DNA of 64,000 nucleotides from CAWBJP01 sp044867425 (GCA_044867425.1 JBIOUX010000163.1:14945-78944); one strand, 5' to 3'; shown: positions 22,926-32,853, counted from the first letter of the stretch. Notes: generated by a model from the sequence alone, not told the origin. Numbers and translations are program-made.

Positions 22926-23816
22926 TCAGGCGCCGGCCAGGGACGTCCTGACCTGGCCCAGCCGGGCGAAGGACTCCAGCACCTGATCCTGGTCGTCGGC
23001 CAGGTGGCGGACGACCACGTCGGTGTAGCCCATGGCGGCATAGCCGGCGAAGCGCTCCGCCACCGTGTCGGGTCCGCCGACCACGCAGGCGGTGGGGTCG
23101 AACCCGCGGTAGCCCCGGTCCAGCACCGGCTTGGCCACCGCCGCAGCCTCCTCGTCGTCCGCCCCCACGTGCACGTCCCGGCGGAGGGCCACCGCCGTGG
23201 GCACCCGGCCCCGGATCTGGCAGCGCTCCAGGTAGCCGGCGGCCAGGCGGGCGGCCTCGTCGTCGGTGGCCTCGGGTCCGGCCAGCCACCCGTCCCCCAG
23301 CCGGGCGGCGCGGTCGAGGGCCGCCGGAGCGTGCCCGGCGATCCACACCTCGACCGGCTCAGGGGGCACCGGCGCCACCCGCACCCCGTCCTCCGCCTCG
23401 CCGGCCAGCAGCCGGCGGATGGTCCCCAGGTTGGCCTCGAAGGCCGACGGCCGGGTTCGTAGCGACGCCCCCAGGGCGGCGAACTGCTCCTCCCCGCCGC
23501 CGAGGGCCGTCGAGAGGATGAACCGGCCCTCCGCGATCGAAGCCAGGGTCGCCACCTGCTCGGCCAGGATCACCGGGGGCCACAGGGGCAGGAGGTAGAG
23601 GGCGCTGCTGGGACGGGCGCCCCATTCCGCCAGCAGCCGCCCGAGGATGGGCGAGTTCTGGTAGTAGGACACCGGCCCGGTGGCGTGATGATCCCCCACG
23701 AACAGCGCATCCAGGCCCGCCTCCCAGGCCGCCCGGGCCCGCTCGACCATCCAGCGGGCTCCCTGCCGGGAGTCCTCCACCAGATAGGCGCTGCGCAACG
23801 ACACGCTGATCCGCAC
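22926..23816 (-). CDS. LLM-class flavin/F420-dependent oxidoreductase
   Basis: 296 residues with the bacterial-luciferase-like TIM barrel: SVSLRSAYLVED at the start, a GDHHATGP strand-loop, and the LLPLWPPVILAEQVATLASI segment followed by GRFILSTALGGGEEQF, characteristic of F420-dependent members in actinobacteria. The C-terminal part (VGGPDTVAERFAGYAAMGYT) is the usual end of the family. It starts at GTG 23816; TAGATT ends eight bases upstream. It may be under control of the palindrome at 23845-23862. Substrate unknown; the cofactor could be FMN instead of F420. Confidence 0.87.
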   Translation of the reverse strand: MRISVSLRSAYLVEDSRQGARWMVERARAAWEAGLDALFVGDHHATGPVSYYQNSPILGRLLAEWGARPSSALYLLPLWPPVILAEQVATLASIAEGRFILSTALGGGEEQFAALGASLRTRPSAFEANLGTIRRLLAGEAEDGVRVAPVPPEPVEVWIAGHAPAALDRAARLGDGWLAGPEATDDEAARLAAGYLERCQIRGRVPTAVALRRDVHVGADDEEAAAVAKPVLDRGYRGFDPTACVVGGPDTVAERFAGYAAMGYTDVVVRHLADDQDQVLESFARLGQVRTSLAGA

Positions 23817-23824
23817 GGGCTGGC

Positions 23825-23830
23825 AATCTA
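23825..23830 (-). promoter_or_regulatory. -10-like hexamer TAGATT of the LLM oxidoreductase gene
   Basis: Read on the minus strand, eight bases before the GTG start, with no ribosome binding site. Confidence 0.35.
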
Positions 23831-23844
23831 CGCGTTACCCTCGA

Positions 23845-23862
23845 AATGACAACCGTGTCATT
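23845..23862. promoter_or_regulatory. operator-like palindrome between divergent genes
   Basis: AATGACA, 4 bases (ACCG), TGTCATT: perfect 7-bp half-sites, extended outward by TCGA/CGA with one inserted base. It lies where the -35 of the LLM gene and the leader of the small cysteine gene overlap. The symmetry fits a TetR- or FadR/GntR-type repressor, but none is encoded next to it. Confidence 0.5.
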
Positions 23863-23876
23863 CGACGGAGGTGGGT

Positions 23877-24062
23877 GTGGCCAGCGACGACGCAACGGTG
23901 CGCTTCGAGCCGTGCGAGACCTTCACGACCGGGCCCGACCCGACCGCCGGCGCCTGTTCGGCGTGTGGATGGTTCGAGGAGGACCACTGGTTCGCCGAGC
24001 TCGATCGGTCCCGGCCGCCGGGTCGGCGGGTGCGGGAGGTCGCCCTCACCGCCGGGCCCTGA
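23877..24062 (+). CDS. small cysteine-containing protein (61 aa)
   Basis: GTG 23877 has GGAGG five bases upstream. The sequence carries a lone Cys (FEPCETF) and a CxxC (ACSACGW) followed by an acidic-aromatic stretch (FEEDHWFAELD). Three cysteines and one His could form a small metal site. Composition fits a short zinc-ribbon-like protein, but the family is not recognised. It is followed closely by the Fpg/Nei gene and may share its transcript. Confidence 0.55.
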   Translation: MASDDATVRFEPCETFTTGPDPTAGACSACGWFEEDHWFAELDRSRPPGRRVREVALTAGP

Positions 24063-24066
24063 GCTC

Positions 24067-24072
24067 TACGCT
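24067..24072 (+). promoter_or_regulatory. -10-like hexamer TACGCT of the Fpg/Nei gene
   Basis: TACGCT ends six bases before GTG 24079 with no ribosome binding site, as for a leaderless mRNA. Confidence 0.4.
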
Positions 24073-24078
24073 CGGGCG

Positions 24079-24912
24079 GTGCCCGAGCTACCCGAGATCG
24101 CCGCCCTCGCCGAACGCCTGTCGCAGCGCTTTCTCGGCGCTGCCCTCTCCGGTGTGACGCCGCTGCAGTTCTCGGCCCTCAAGACCGTCGCCCCCAGCCC
24201 CGAGTCCCTCTTCGGGAAGCCGGTGGGAACGGTCGGCCACCGGGGCAAGTACCTGGTGCTCGACTTCGACGGGCCCCGGATCCTCATCCATCTGTCGCAG
24301 GGCGGGCGGGTGGAGATCGAGAACCCGGCCAAGACCACCCGGCCCAAGGGCGCCGTCGTCCGCTTCAGCTTCGCCTGGGCCGGCGCCTTCCTCATCAAGG
24401 AGTATGGGACGGAGCGCAAGGCCGGCTTCTGGGTGCTCGCCCCCGGCGATGACGGGCCCTTGGCCGTCCTCGGCCCCGACATCACCTCGCCCGAAGGGGA
24501 GGCGCTGCTCTTGGAGAGCGACGACCGGCGCCGGATCCACACCCTGTTGCGGGACCAGCGGACAGTGGCCGGCGTGGGCCGGGGATACTCCGACGACATC
24601 CTCCACACCGCCCGCCTGTCCCCCTACGCCACCCTGGCCGGGCTCGAGGCCTCTGAGCGGGCCCGGGTGCTGGAGGCCGTCCGCCAGGTCCTGGCCGACG
24701 GCCTGGCCGCCGAGCGCAAGCGGACCGGGGGCCTGCCCCCCAAGGTCGGGGACCACTGGATCGTCCACGGCCGGGCCGGCCAGCCCTGTCCCCGCTGCGG
24801 CGCCGACCTGCGGCGCATCTCCTACGAGTCCCACGAGGTGACCTACTGCCCGCCGTGCCAGACGGGCGGCAAGGTGCTGGCCGATCGCCGTCTCTCCCGG
24901 CTCGTGCGTTAG
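24079..24912 (+). CDS. Fpg/Nei family DNA glycosylase/AP lyase
   Basis: 277 residues. The N-terminus after the initiator is PELPEI, providing the catalytic Pro2 and Glu3; Lys57 in GHRGKYLVLDF is the usual beta-hairpin lysine; a helix-two-turn-helix region follows (VAGVGRGYSDDILHTARL) and the C-terminal zinc finger has CPRCG and CPPC. Base-excision repair enzyme removing oxidised bases. The GTG start must be exact because Pro2 has to be the second residue. Which lesion it prefers (8-oxoG or oxidised pyrimidines) is not decided by the sequence. Confidence 0.92.
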   Translation: MPELPEIAALAERLSQRFLGAALSGVTPLQFSALKTVAPSPESLFGKPVGTVGHRGKYLVLDFDGPRILIHLSQGGRVEIENPAKTTRPKGAVVRFSFAWAGAFLIKEYGTERKAGFWVLAPGDDGPLAVLGPDITSPEGEALLLESDDRRRIHTLLRDQRTVAGVGRGYSDDILHTARLSPYATLAGLEASERARVLEAVRQVLADGLAAERKRTGGLPPKVGDHWIVHGRAGQPCPRCGADLRRISYESHEVTYCPPCQTGGKVLADRRLSRLVR

Positions 24913-24944
24913 CTGACGCCCGGACACCGCCTGGCGCGCTCCTC

Positions 24945-25565
24945 TTACAGAAAGCCCTTCTCGGGGCCCTTGTCCCGGTAAGCCCGGATGAACTCGGACA
25001 GGGCGCCCTCCTCGAACGACTTGCACAGCAGGCGCCGGTGCCAGGCGGTGGCGGCCACGGGGACGTCAAGCGAGGCCCGGGGCACGACCAGGGTCTCCTC
25101 GCTGAACTCCTCCCCCAGCGCCTCGGCCCCGTTCATCACGTCCGTGTCGCCGGGCCGGTACCAGATGATGACGAAGCCGTGCTCCATGGCGTGGACCAAC
25201 GGCCCGTCGGGGGGCACCTGGGGCTCCCGGTAGACCCCGGCCGCCGCCGCCTGGACGGTGTGGTCACCGCCCGAGGGCGGGTTCGTCTTGTAGGGCGGGG
25301 GTTCGGGGACGTGGTTGCTGCCCGGATCGCTCTTGGTGTCATAGCTGCAGTCCCCGGCGGTGATCTTGGTGATGAGCTCGTCCTGGGCCGCCTGGTCCTT
25401 GGACCGCTGGGACAGGCACACCCCCAGCAAGGCGACGAACACCACGGCCACGACACCGAGGGCGGCGTTGCGCCGCATCGCCTCCTTGGCCTTGGGCTTC
25501 ACCGCCGGCTTGCCTTTGGGCTTCGACACCGGCGGCTTGCGCCGACCCCCCTGGCCTCCCGCCAT
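24945..25565 (-). CDS. DUF3105 family membrane-anchored protein
   Basis: 206 residues from ATG 25565, which has GGAGG eight bases upstream (a GTG 24 bases earlier is less likely). A Lys/Pro-rich cytoplasmic segment, one membrane helix (about 35-52), then an extracellular domain with HVPEPPPYKTNPPSGGDH and MEHGFVIIWY, the two conserved blocks of DUF3105. Two cysteines (AGDCSYDT and LLCKSF) may pair. Function of the family is unknown. Preceded by two hairpins in its leader region. Confidence 0.88.
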   Translation of the reverse strand: MAGGQGGRRKPPVSKPKGKPAVKPKAKEAMRRNAALGVVAVVFVALLGVCLSQRSKDQAAQDELITKITAGDCSYDTKSDPGSNHVPEPPPYKTNPPSGGDHTVQAAAAGVYREPQVPPDGPLVHAMEHGFVIIWYRPGDTDVMNGAEALGEEFSEETLVVPRASLDVPVAATAWHRRLLCKSFEEGALSEFIRAYRDKGPEKGFL

Positions 25566-25595
25566 GTCTGAACCTCCTGTCGCGGCCACGGCCGG

Positions 25596-25617
25596 GCGTG
25601 GGGCAGGGGCCCCACGC
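25596..25617. repeat. hairpin upstream of the DUF3105 gene
   Basis: GCGTGGGG and CCCCACGC around a 6-base centre, 31 bases upstream of the DUF3105 start, i.e. in its leader. Could be regulatory or part of a terminator series. Confidence 0.4.
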
Positions 25618-25626
25618 TCCGGAGGA

Positions 25627-25648
25627 GCCTGGGGTTGGGGCCCCAGGC
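25627..25648. repeat. second hairpin upstream of the DUF3105 gene
   Basis: GCCTGGGG, TTGGGG, CCCCAGGC: 8-bp stem, 6-base loop, 9 bases from the first hairpin. Confidence 0.4.
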
Positions 25649-25687
25649 AGGGCGGCGAAGCCGCCAGAACACAGCCCTGATACGTAG

Positions 25688-25725
25688 CACAGCCGGGGAC
25701 GCAGCGGGCGGCGTCCCCGGCTGTG
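25688..25725. terminator. strong terminator hairpin after the Ala/Lys-tailed membrane protein gene
   Basis: CACAGCCGGGGACGC, 8 bases, GCGTCCCCGGCTGTG: a perfect 15-bp stem, located 65 bases downstream (minus strand) of the membrane protein gene ending at 25791. Confidence 0.75.
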
Positions 25726-25790
25726 TTGGCGTCGGCTCAAGCTCGCCGGCGGGCGATGTACGGCGGCGAACCGACTACCTCTGGCGCGAT

Positions 25791-26675
25791 CTACGACGCG
25801 GTGCTCTCCTCCTCGCTGCGGGCCTTGCCGGCCGCGGTCTGCTTGGCGGCGGATGCGGATCGGACTTTCTTCCGGCCGGCCGGCGCCCGCCGACCTCGGC
25901 CGGCGGCCACCTTCCTGGGTTCCTGCTCGCCACCTCCGGTCTCGCGGGCGCTGGCCTCCACGACAACCGCGGGGGGCGGCGCCGGGGCGGTGGAGGCAGC
26001 GGTGTCAGAGTTGACGACCGGCGTCTCGCCGGTGAGGTCGACCTCGCGCTCATGCCGGCGGACCTGGGCCAGGGCCGCTTCTCGCTGGGCGGCGCGGGCC
26101 TGGCCTTCGGGGCCCACGGTCGGATCGAGGGCCCGGGCCAGGAGCTTGGCGTGCCACCGCTCGCCGGCGGCCCCCCCCAGCAGGCACCCGGCCAGCATGC
26201 CCACCAACGAGGCGATGCCGGCCACCGTCCCGATGTCGGACCACTGCCGGGCGGTGGTGGGCACCCCGAGGCGCTCGAGGCCGGAGACCACGTCGTCGGT
26301 GGCCCCCAGGGCTTCGACCGCCGCGGCCACCGCCACCGCCACCAGGACGCCGATGAAGAACACCAACAGGCCATGGGTGACCCCCGCCCGGCGGGCCATC
26401 CGGCCGGCGGTGTAGGACCCGAAGTACCACGACAGGAACAGCACCACCCCGAGGACGATGCCGCCCAGCGTCCCCGCCCGCCGCAGGTCGGCGCCGGTGA
26501 GGTCCACGTTGACGTCGAGGGCTCCGAGGATGGCGGCGGTCAGGCCGGCGAGGACGGCGAAGGCGCCGTAGCCGACCAGGATCCCGGCCGCCACGCTGGT
26601 CACCGAGAAGCGGCCCCAGCCGGCGTCCTCGGCCAGCGTCAACCGATCCTGCCGATTTTCCGCAACCGTCCGCAT
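25791..26675 (-). CDS. four-helix membrane protein with an Ala/Lys/Arg-rich cytoplasmic tail
   Basis: 294 residues from the second ATG of an ATG-ATG pair; GGAGG lies four bases before it. WGRFSVTSVAAG is followed by four hydrophobic helices (about 22-135 and 160-200) with small-residue packing, then a charged segment (HEREVDLTGE) and a basic tail (GRGRRAPAGRKKVRS) like histone-H1-type tails of actinobacterial proteins. The start resembles uncharacterised YrzE-like membrane proteins, but no function is known. Divergent from ftsH. Confidence 0.72.
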   Translation of the reverse strand: MRTVAENRQDRLTLAEDAGWGRFSVTSVAAGILVGYGAFAVLAGLTAAILGALDVNVDLTGADLRRAGTLGGIVLGVVLFLSWYFGSYTAGRMARRAGVTHGLLVFFIGVLVAVAVAAAVEALGATDDVVSGLERLGVPTTARQWSDIGTVAGIASLVGMLAGCLLGGAAGERWHAKLLARALDPTVGPEGQARAAQREAALAQVRRHEREVDLTGETPVVNSDTAASTAPAPPPAVVVEASARETGGGEQEPRKVAAGRGRRAPAGRKKVRSASAAKQTAAGKARSEEESTAS

Positions 26676-26854
26676 CATGCCTCCGAATCGTGGCCCGGCG
26701 AGCCCGAAAAACCACCTCACAGCAGGTATTCCCCGGCCCGGTCGCCACAAACCGCCGACTCCCTCCCGGGCCCGGGACGTCTCGGGGCAAATCGATTCCA
26801 AACCTTTCCTAAGAAGGGCTCAAGACACCCCTCCGGGGTGCCGAAAAAGGGGCC

Positions 26855-28702
26855 ATGGCGCAGCCCAATCACCCCCAGGACCAGCCCGTCTCGCCCACGC
26901 CGCTCCTGCAGAGCCGCCGCAAGCAACTGATCCTGGCGGGGCTGATGCTCTTCGGGATGGTGGTGATGTTGGTGATCACTTCCGCCGCCACCCCGACCCA
27001 GGCCGGAGAGCGTGATCTGTCGGTGGTGCTCCAGGCCATCGAGGACGGCTCCCTCAAGGGCCAGAAGGTCGAGCGGGCCATCCTCGACGACAACGAGCGG
27101 CTCGTGGTGCTCGAGCTCAAGGGCAACCAGATCGTCACCGCCTCCTACCCCGACCTGTTCGGCGGCGAGCTGGTGACCCGCCTGGAGGATTCCGGGGTGC
27201 CGTTCACCACCGAGCCCATCGCCAAGCCCAACGTCTTCGGCTCCCTGCTGATCACGCTCCTGCCCATCGCCCTCGTCCTGGGCCTGTTCGCCGTCATGAG
27301 CAAGCGGGGCGCCATGGGCGGCGTGCCCGGGACCAACACGGCCAAGGCCTTCACCAACACCAAGCACGAGGTGGCCGACATCCCCACCACCCGCTTCGGC
27401 GACGTGGTCGGCTGCGACGAGGCCGTCGAGGAGCTCTCCGAGGTGGTCGACTTCCTCCACGACCCGGCCCGCTTCGAGGCGGCCGGGGCCCGCATGCCCC
27501 GTGGCTTCCTGCTGGTGGGCCCCCCGGGGACGGGCAAGACGCTCCTGGCCCGGGCCGTGGCCGGCGAGGCCGGCGTGCCCTTCTACACCGCAGCCGGCAG
27601 CGACTTCGCCGAGATGTTCGTCGGCGTCGGCGCCGCCCGGGTGCGCGACCTGTTCGCCAAGGCCAAGAAGACAGGCGGGATCGTCTTCCTGGACGAGCTC
27701 GACTCGGTGGGCCGGGCCCGCCACGGGGCGGCCGGCAACGGCTCCTCGGAGGAGCGGGAGTCGACCCTCAACGCCCTGCTGGTGGAGATGGACGGGTTCG
27801 GCAAGGACGACAACGTCATCGTCATGGCCGCCACCAACCGGCCCGACGTGCTCGACCCCGCGCTGCAGCGGGCGGGCCGCTTCGACCGCCAGGTGACGGT
27901 GGCCGCCCCCGACCGCCGTGGCCGCACCTGCCTGCTCGACCTCTACGCCAAGGACCGCAACATCGCCGAGGGCGTCGACTTCGTGGCCCTGGCCCGGCGC
28001 ACGCCCGGCCTCACCGGAGCCGACATCGCCAACCTGGTCAACCAGGCGGCCCTGGAGGCGGCCCGCAACAACCGCACTGTCATCGAGTCGGCCGACTTCG
28101 ACGAGGCGCTGGCCACCGTGATGATGGGCCGGGCCCGCCGTTCGGCGGTGGTGACCGACAAGGACCGCGAGGTCACCGCCTGGCACGAGGCCGGCCACAC
28201 CGTGGCCGCCCTGGTCCTGCCCGACGCCCACGACCCGGTGCAGGTCACCATCGTCCCCCGGGGTCCCGCCGGCGGGGTCACCTGGATGGGCGGCAACGAC
28301 GACAGCTTCTTGACCCGCTCCCAGGCCAGGGCCCAGCTGGTGGTGGCCATGGGTGGCCGGGCCGCCGAGGAACTCCTCCTCGACGGCGACTTCACCCAGG
28401 GCGCTTCCGGCGACCTGGCCTCCGCCACCGGGCTCGCCCTGCGCATGGTCACCCAGTGGGGCATGTCCTCGCTCGGTCTGGCCGCCACCCACCCCGAAAT
28501 GACCGGCATGGCCCCCTCGGAGAAGGTCCTGGCCGAGGTCGACCGGATGCTGGCCGAAGCCCTGGACGGCGCCCGCACCCTGCTGGTCGAGCAGCGCCCA
28601 CTGTTCCAGGCTGTGGTGAACGAGCTCCTGGCCGAGGACACCGTCGATCTGGACCGCCTCCAGGCCATCTGGGGCGGCGTGCAAGAGGCCTCCGCAGCGT
28701 GA
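26855..28702 (+). CDS. ftsH: ATP-dependent zinc metalloprotease FtsH
   Basis: 615 residues: one N-terminal membrane helix, a small extracytoplasmic domain, a second helix (about 128-148), AAA+ domain with Walker A GPPGTGKT (about 222-229), Walker B and the second region of homology (AATNRPDVLDPALQRAGRFD), and the M41 protease domain with HEAGH (about 443). Degrades misfolded and regulatory membrane proteins. Length is standard though the C-terminal tail is short. A 6-bp hairpin (26826-26840) lies in the short leader. Unrelated in function to the sugar genes that follow. Confidence 0.96.
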   Translation: MAQPNHPQDQPVSPTPLLQSRRKQLILAGLMLFGMVVMLVITSAATPTQAGERDLSVVLQAIEDGSLKGQKVERAILDDNERLVVLELKGNQIVTASYPDLFGGELVTRLEDSGVPFTTEPIAKPNVFGSLLITLLPIALVLGLFAVMSKRGAMGGVPGTNTAKAFTNTKHEVADIPTTRFGDVVGCDEAVEELSEVVDFLHDPARFEAAGARMPRGFLLVGPPGTGKTLLARAVAGEAGVPFYTAAGSDFAEMFVGVGAARVRDLFAKAKKTGGIVFLDELDSVGRARHGAAGNGSSEERESTLNALLVEMDGFGKDDNVIVMAATNRPDVLDPALQRAGRFDRQVTVAAPDRRGRTCLLDLYAKDRNIAEGVDFVALARRTPGLTGADIANLVNQAALEAARNNRTVIESADFDEALATVMMGRARRSAVVTDKDREVTAWHEAGHTVAALVLPDAHDPVQVTIVPRGPAGGVTWMGGNDDSFLTRSQARAQLVVAMGGRAAEELLLDGDFTQGASGDLASATGLALRMVTQWGMSSLGLAATHPEMTGMAPSEKVLAEVDRMLAEALDGARTLLVEQRPLFQAVVNELLAEDTVDLDRLQAIWGGVQEASAA

Positions 28703-28704
28703 AT

Positions 28705-28710
28705 TAACCT
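28705..28710 (+). promoter_or_regulatory. -10-like hexamer TAACCT of gnd
   Basis: Ends eight bases before GTG 28719, directly after the ftsH stop; no ribosome binding site. Confidence 0.35.
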
Positions 28711-28718
28711 CCCCGGGC

Positions 28719-29593
<875 letters not shown>

Positions 29594-29594
<1 letters not shown>

Positions 29595-31015
29595 TGCCCT
29601 ATCACCGGCCCCGCTCGGACGCCATCGTGCTCTTCGGGGCCACCGGCGACCTGGCGTTCAAGAAGCTCTTCCCCGCCTTGGCCCGCCTCACCGAGCGCGG
29701 GATCATCGACGGGATGCCGGTCATCGGCGTCGCCTCCCGGGGCTGGGACGACGACCAGCTCCGCCAGCGGGTCCGCGAGTCACTGGCTGCCTCCGGGGAG
29801 ACCTACGACCGGGCCGCGGTGGAGCGCCTGGTCGCCTCCGTCGGCTATGTCAGCGGCGACTACCAGGACCCCAAGACCTACCAGCGCCTGGCCGAATGCC
29901 TCCAGGGCGTGAAGCACCCGCTCTTCTACCTGGCCATCCCGCCCAGCCTGTTCGACGACGTGGTCGACGGGCTGGCCGCCGCCGGCCTGGTCGAGGGCGC
30001 CCGGGTGGTGGTGGAGAAGCCCTTCGGGCGGGATCTGGAGAGCGCCCGGGAGCTCAACTTCTCGCTGCACCGGGTCTTCCCCGAGGAGGAGATCTTCCGC
30101 ATCGATCATTACCTGGCCAAGGAGGCGGTGGAGAACCTGCTCGTCTTCCGCTTCGCCAACACCCTCCTCGAACCGGTGTGGAACCGCCGCTACGTGGCCA
30201 GCTTCCAGATCACCATGGCGGAGAGCTTCGGGATCTCGGGCCGGGGGAAGTTCTACGAAGAGGCCGGGGCCATCCGTGACGTGGTCCAGAACCACCTGCT
30301 CCAGGTCGTGAGCCTGGTGGCCATGGAACCGCCGGTGGGCGTGGAAGCGGACGACCTGCGGGACGAGATCGTGAAGGTCCTCAAGGCCATGCCCCCCGCC
30401 GACCCCAGCCAGGTCGTCCGGGGCCAGTACCGCGGCTACCGGCAGGAGCAAGGCGTCGACCCCAACTCCGACGTGGAGACCTTCGCCGCCCTGCGCCTGG
30501 GCGTGGAGTCGTGGCGGTGGGCGGGCGTCCCCTTCTACGTGCGGGCCGGCAAGAAGATGGCCGCCACCGCCACCGAGGTGGTGGTGGAGTTCCGGTCGCC
30601 GCCCAAGCTGCTCTTCGTCCCGCCCGGCTCCTCGGCCCCCCATCCCAACCACATGCGGTTCTGCCTCGGGCCGCAGGAGTCGGTGAGCCTCACCCTCGAG
30701 GTGAAGGCCCTGGGGGAGGACCTGGTGTCGCGCCCCACCGACTTCGCCAACCCGCCCGACGCCTTCGGGAACGACGACCCCGCCGATCCCTACGAGCGGC
30801 TGCTGGAGGACGCCATCGAAGGCGACGCCCGGCGCTTCGCCCGCCAGGACGCGGTCGAAGAGGCGTGGCGGGTGATCCAACCTGTCCTCGAGCACCCGCC
30901 GCCGGTGATCGAATACGAGCCGGGAAGCTGGGGGCCGCCGGAAGCCGACGAGCTGATCGCCGGCGACGGTGGCTGGCACAACCCGGCCGCTCCGGTCTGC
31001 GCCCTGCCCGCATGA
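29594..31015 (+). CDS. zwf: glucose-6-phosphate 1-dehydrogenase
   Basis: 473 residues. Dinucleotide motif FGATGDLAFKKLFPAL, the substrate-binding RIDHYLAKEAVENLL with catalytic His, and the EKPFGRDL motif. Produces NADPH and 6-phosphogluconolactone from the glucose 6-phosphate that glucan breakdown can supply. Starts inside the gnd stop codon. No pgl or opcA is present in the window. Confidence 0.96.
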
Positions 31016-31019
31016 CGGC

Positions 31020-32399
31020 ATGAGCGCCCAGCGGCTCGTGGTCATCGGCGGCGACGCCGCCGGGATGAGCGCCGCCTCGGAGGCCCGCCGGCGCCGCCCG
31101 CCGTCGGAGCTGGAGATCGTCGCCTTCGAGCGGGGCCGGTACACGTCGTACTCGGCCTGCGGCATCCCCTACTCCATCGGCAACGTCGTGCCCGATCCCG
31201 CCAGCCTCATCGCCCGCAGCCCCGACGAGCACCGCCGGCGCGGGATCGAGGTGCACCTCCGCCACGAGGTCGTCGCCATCGACCCGGACGCCGGGTCGGT
31301 CACGGTCCGGGACCTCGAGTCGGGAGCCGAGCGGCACGAGGGATACGACCAGCTGATGGTGGCCACCGGCGCCGTGCCCGTGCGGCCCGACCTGCCCGGC
31401 TCCGGGGCCGAAGGCATCTTCGGCGTCCAGGTGCTGCAGGACGGCCTCGACCTGCGCCGCCTCCTCGACTCGGCCCGCGCCCCCCGGCGGGCGGTGGTGA
31501 TCGGCGCCGGCTACATCGGTCTGGAGATCGCCGAAGCCATGGTGCAGCGGGGCCTGGAGGTGGCCCTGGTGGACCAGGCCCCTCAGCCCATGACGACACT
31601 CGACCCCGACATGGGTGCCCTGGTCGCCGAAGGCCTGCGGGCCATCGGCGTGGAGCTCCACCTCGGTGCCGGCGTGACCGGCTACGACACCACCGGGGGA
31701 CACGTGTGCGGAGTCGTCACCTCCGAGAGGACCCTTCCCGCCGACGTCGTCGTGCTCGGTCTCGGGGTGCGGCCCAACACCGCCCTGGCCGAGGCGGCCG
31801 GCATCGCCCGGGGTCCGAGTGGCGGCATCGCCGTGGACCGGCGGATGCGCACCCGGACATCAGGCGTGTGGGCGGCGGGCGACTGCGTCGAGGTCCACCA
31901 CCGGGTGTCGCGCCGAGGTGTGACCATCGCCCTCGGCACCCACGCCAACAAGCAGGGCCGGGTGGCGGGCGTCAACCTGGGCGGCGGCTACGCCACCTTC
32001 CCGGGCGTGGTGGGGACGGCGGTGACCAAGGTGTGCGGGTTGGAGGTGGCCCGGACCGGGCTGCGCGAGACGGAGGCGGAAGCCGCCGGCTTTACCTTCG
32101 AGAGCGTGGTGGTGGGGTCGACGACGCGGGCCGGCTACTTCCCCGGCGCGGCCCCGATCACCACCAAGCTGGTGGCCGAACGGCGTTCGGGCCGCCTGCT
32201 GGGGGCCCAGATCGTGGGCGCGGAAGGGGCGGCCAAGCGCATCGACGTCCTGGCCTGCGCCCTGTGGAACGAGATGGCGGTCGACGAGATCGCCAGCCTT
32301 GACCTCGGCTACGCGCCGCCCTTCTCCCCCGTGTGGGACCCGGTGCTGATCGCGGCGCGCCGGGCCTGGGCCGCCGTCGAGACGGCCCTGCCCGGTTGA
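31020..32399 (+). CDS. CoA-disulfide reductase / NADH oxidase-like flavoprotein
   Basis: 459 residues of the pyridine nucleotide-disulfide oxidoreductase fold: FAD motif VVIGGDAAGMSAAS, the single redox cysteine Cys47 in SYSACGIPY, NAD(P) motif VIGAGYIGLEIAEA and a C-terminal dimerisation domain. One active cysteine rather than a CxxxxC pair is the mark of CoA-disulfide reductases, NADH peroxidases and NADH oxidases; which one cannot be decided. It starts 4 bases after the zwf stop, so it is in the same operon and could spend its NADPH. Confidence 0.85.
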   Translation: MSAQRLVVIGGDAAGMSAASEARRRRPPSELEIVAFERGRYTSYSACGIPYSIGNVVPDPASLIARSPDEHRRRGIEVHLRHEVVAIDPDAGSVTVRDLESGAERHEGYDQLMVATGAVPVRPDLPGSGAEGIFGVQVLQDGLDLRRLLDSARAPRRAVVIGAGYIGLEIAEAMVQRGLEVALVDQAPQPMTTLDPDMGALVAEGLRAIGVELHLGAGVTGYDTTGGHVCGVVTSERTLPADVVVLGLGVRPNTALAEAAGIARGPSGGIAVDRRMRTRTSGVWAAGDCVEVHHRVSRRGVTIALGTHANKQGRVAGVNLGGGYATFPGVVGTAVTKVCGLEVARTGLRETEAEAAGFTFESVVVGSTTRAGYFPGAAPITTKLVAERRSGRLLGAQIVGAEGAAKRIDVLACALWNEMAVDEIASLDLGYAPPFSPVWDPVLIAARRAWAAVETALPG

Positions 32400-32409
32400 G
32401 ACTGACCTC

Positions 32410-32748
32410 CTACCGGGCGGCTTTGGCGGTAGCCCGGGCCGGCCTCCGGGTGTCGGCCTTAACTTCCCCGTCCTTGCTGGTGGCCCTCTTACGCGCCGCC
32501 GGCGCCTTCCGGGCGGTCCCGGGCCGTACCGGCTCCACGTGGTCGTGGACGTGGGCCTCGCCCTGGTGCTCGGAATCGAAGTTCTCGTGGGGAACGTGGG
32601 CGTGGCTCAGGGCGGCGTGGTCGTGCTCGTGCTCGTGCTCCGACGACAGGTGCTCGAACCCACCCGCGCTCATGTTGTGGGTCACGTGGAAGTGCCGGTG
32701 GCCGTGGGCCAGCGCCTCGTGGTCGTGGTCCTGGAAGTGATCAGACAT
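32410..32748 (-). CDS. small His-rich protein with a basic tail (112 aa)
   Basis: From ATG 32748. The first 70 residues contain about 20 histidines, many in HxH steps (HDHEALAHGHRHFHVTHN, HEHEHDHAALSHAH), then a Pro hinge and an Ala/Lys/Arg tail (KAPAARKRATSKD). No signal peptide or membrane helix, so probably cytoplasmic. The His spacing suggests Ni, Zn or Cu binding; the basic tail could bind nucleic acid. No family recognised. Frames continuing upstream of it are antisense to glgX and not coding. Convergent with the CoA-disulfide-reductase-like gene. Confidence 0.75.
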   Translation of the reverse strand: MSDHFQDHDHEALAHGHRHFHVTHNMSAGGFEHLSSEHEHEHDHAALSHAHVPHENFDSEHQGEAHVHDHVEPVRPGTARKAPAARKRATSKDGEVKADTRRPARATAKAAR

Positions 32749-32853
32749 GCGCGCGTCCCTACCCACGGCCACTGGCACGCCAACCCAGTTTTCGGGCCCG
32801 TGAACACTGGAAGGTTCAGCCAATCCTTTGGAGGGGCCCCCTCGACCCCCGGG

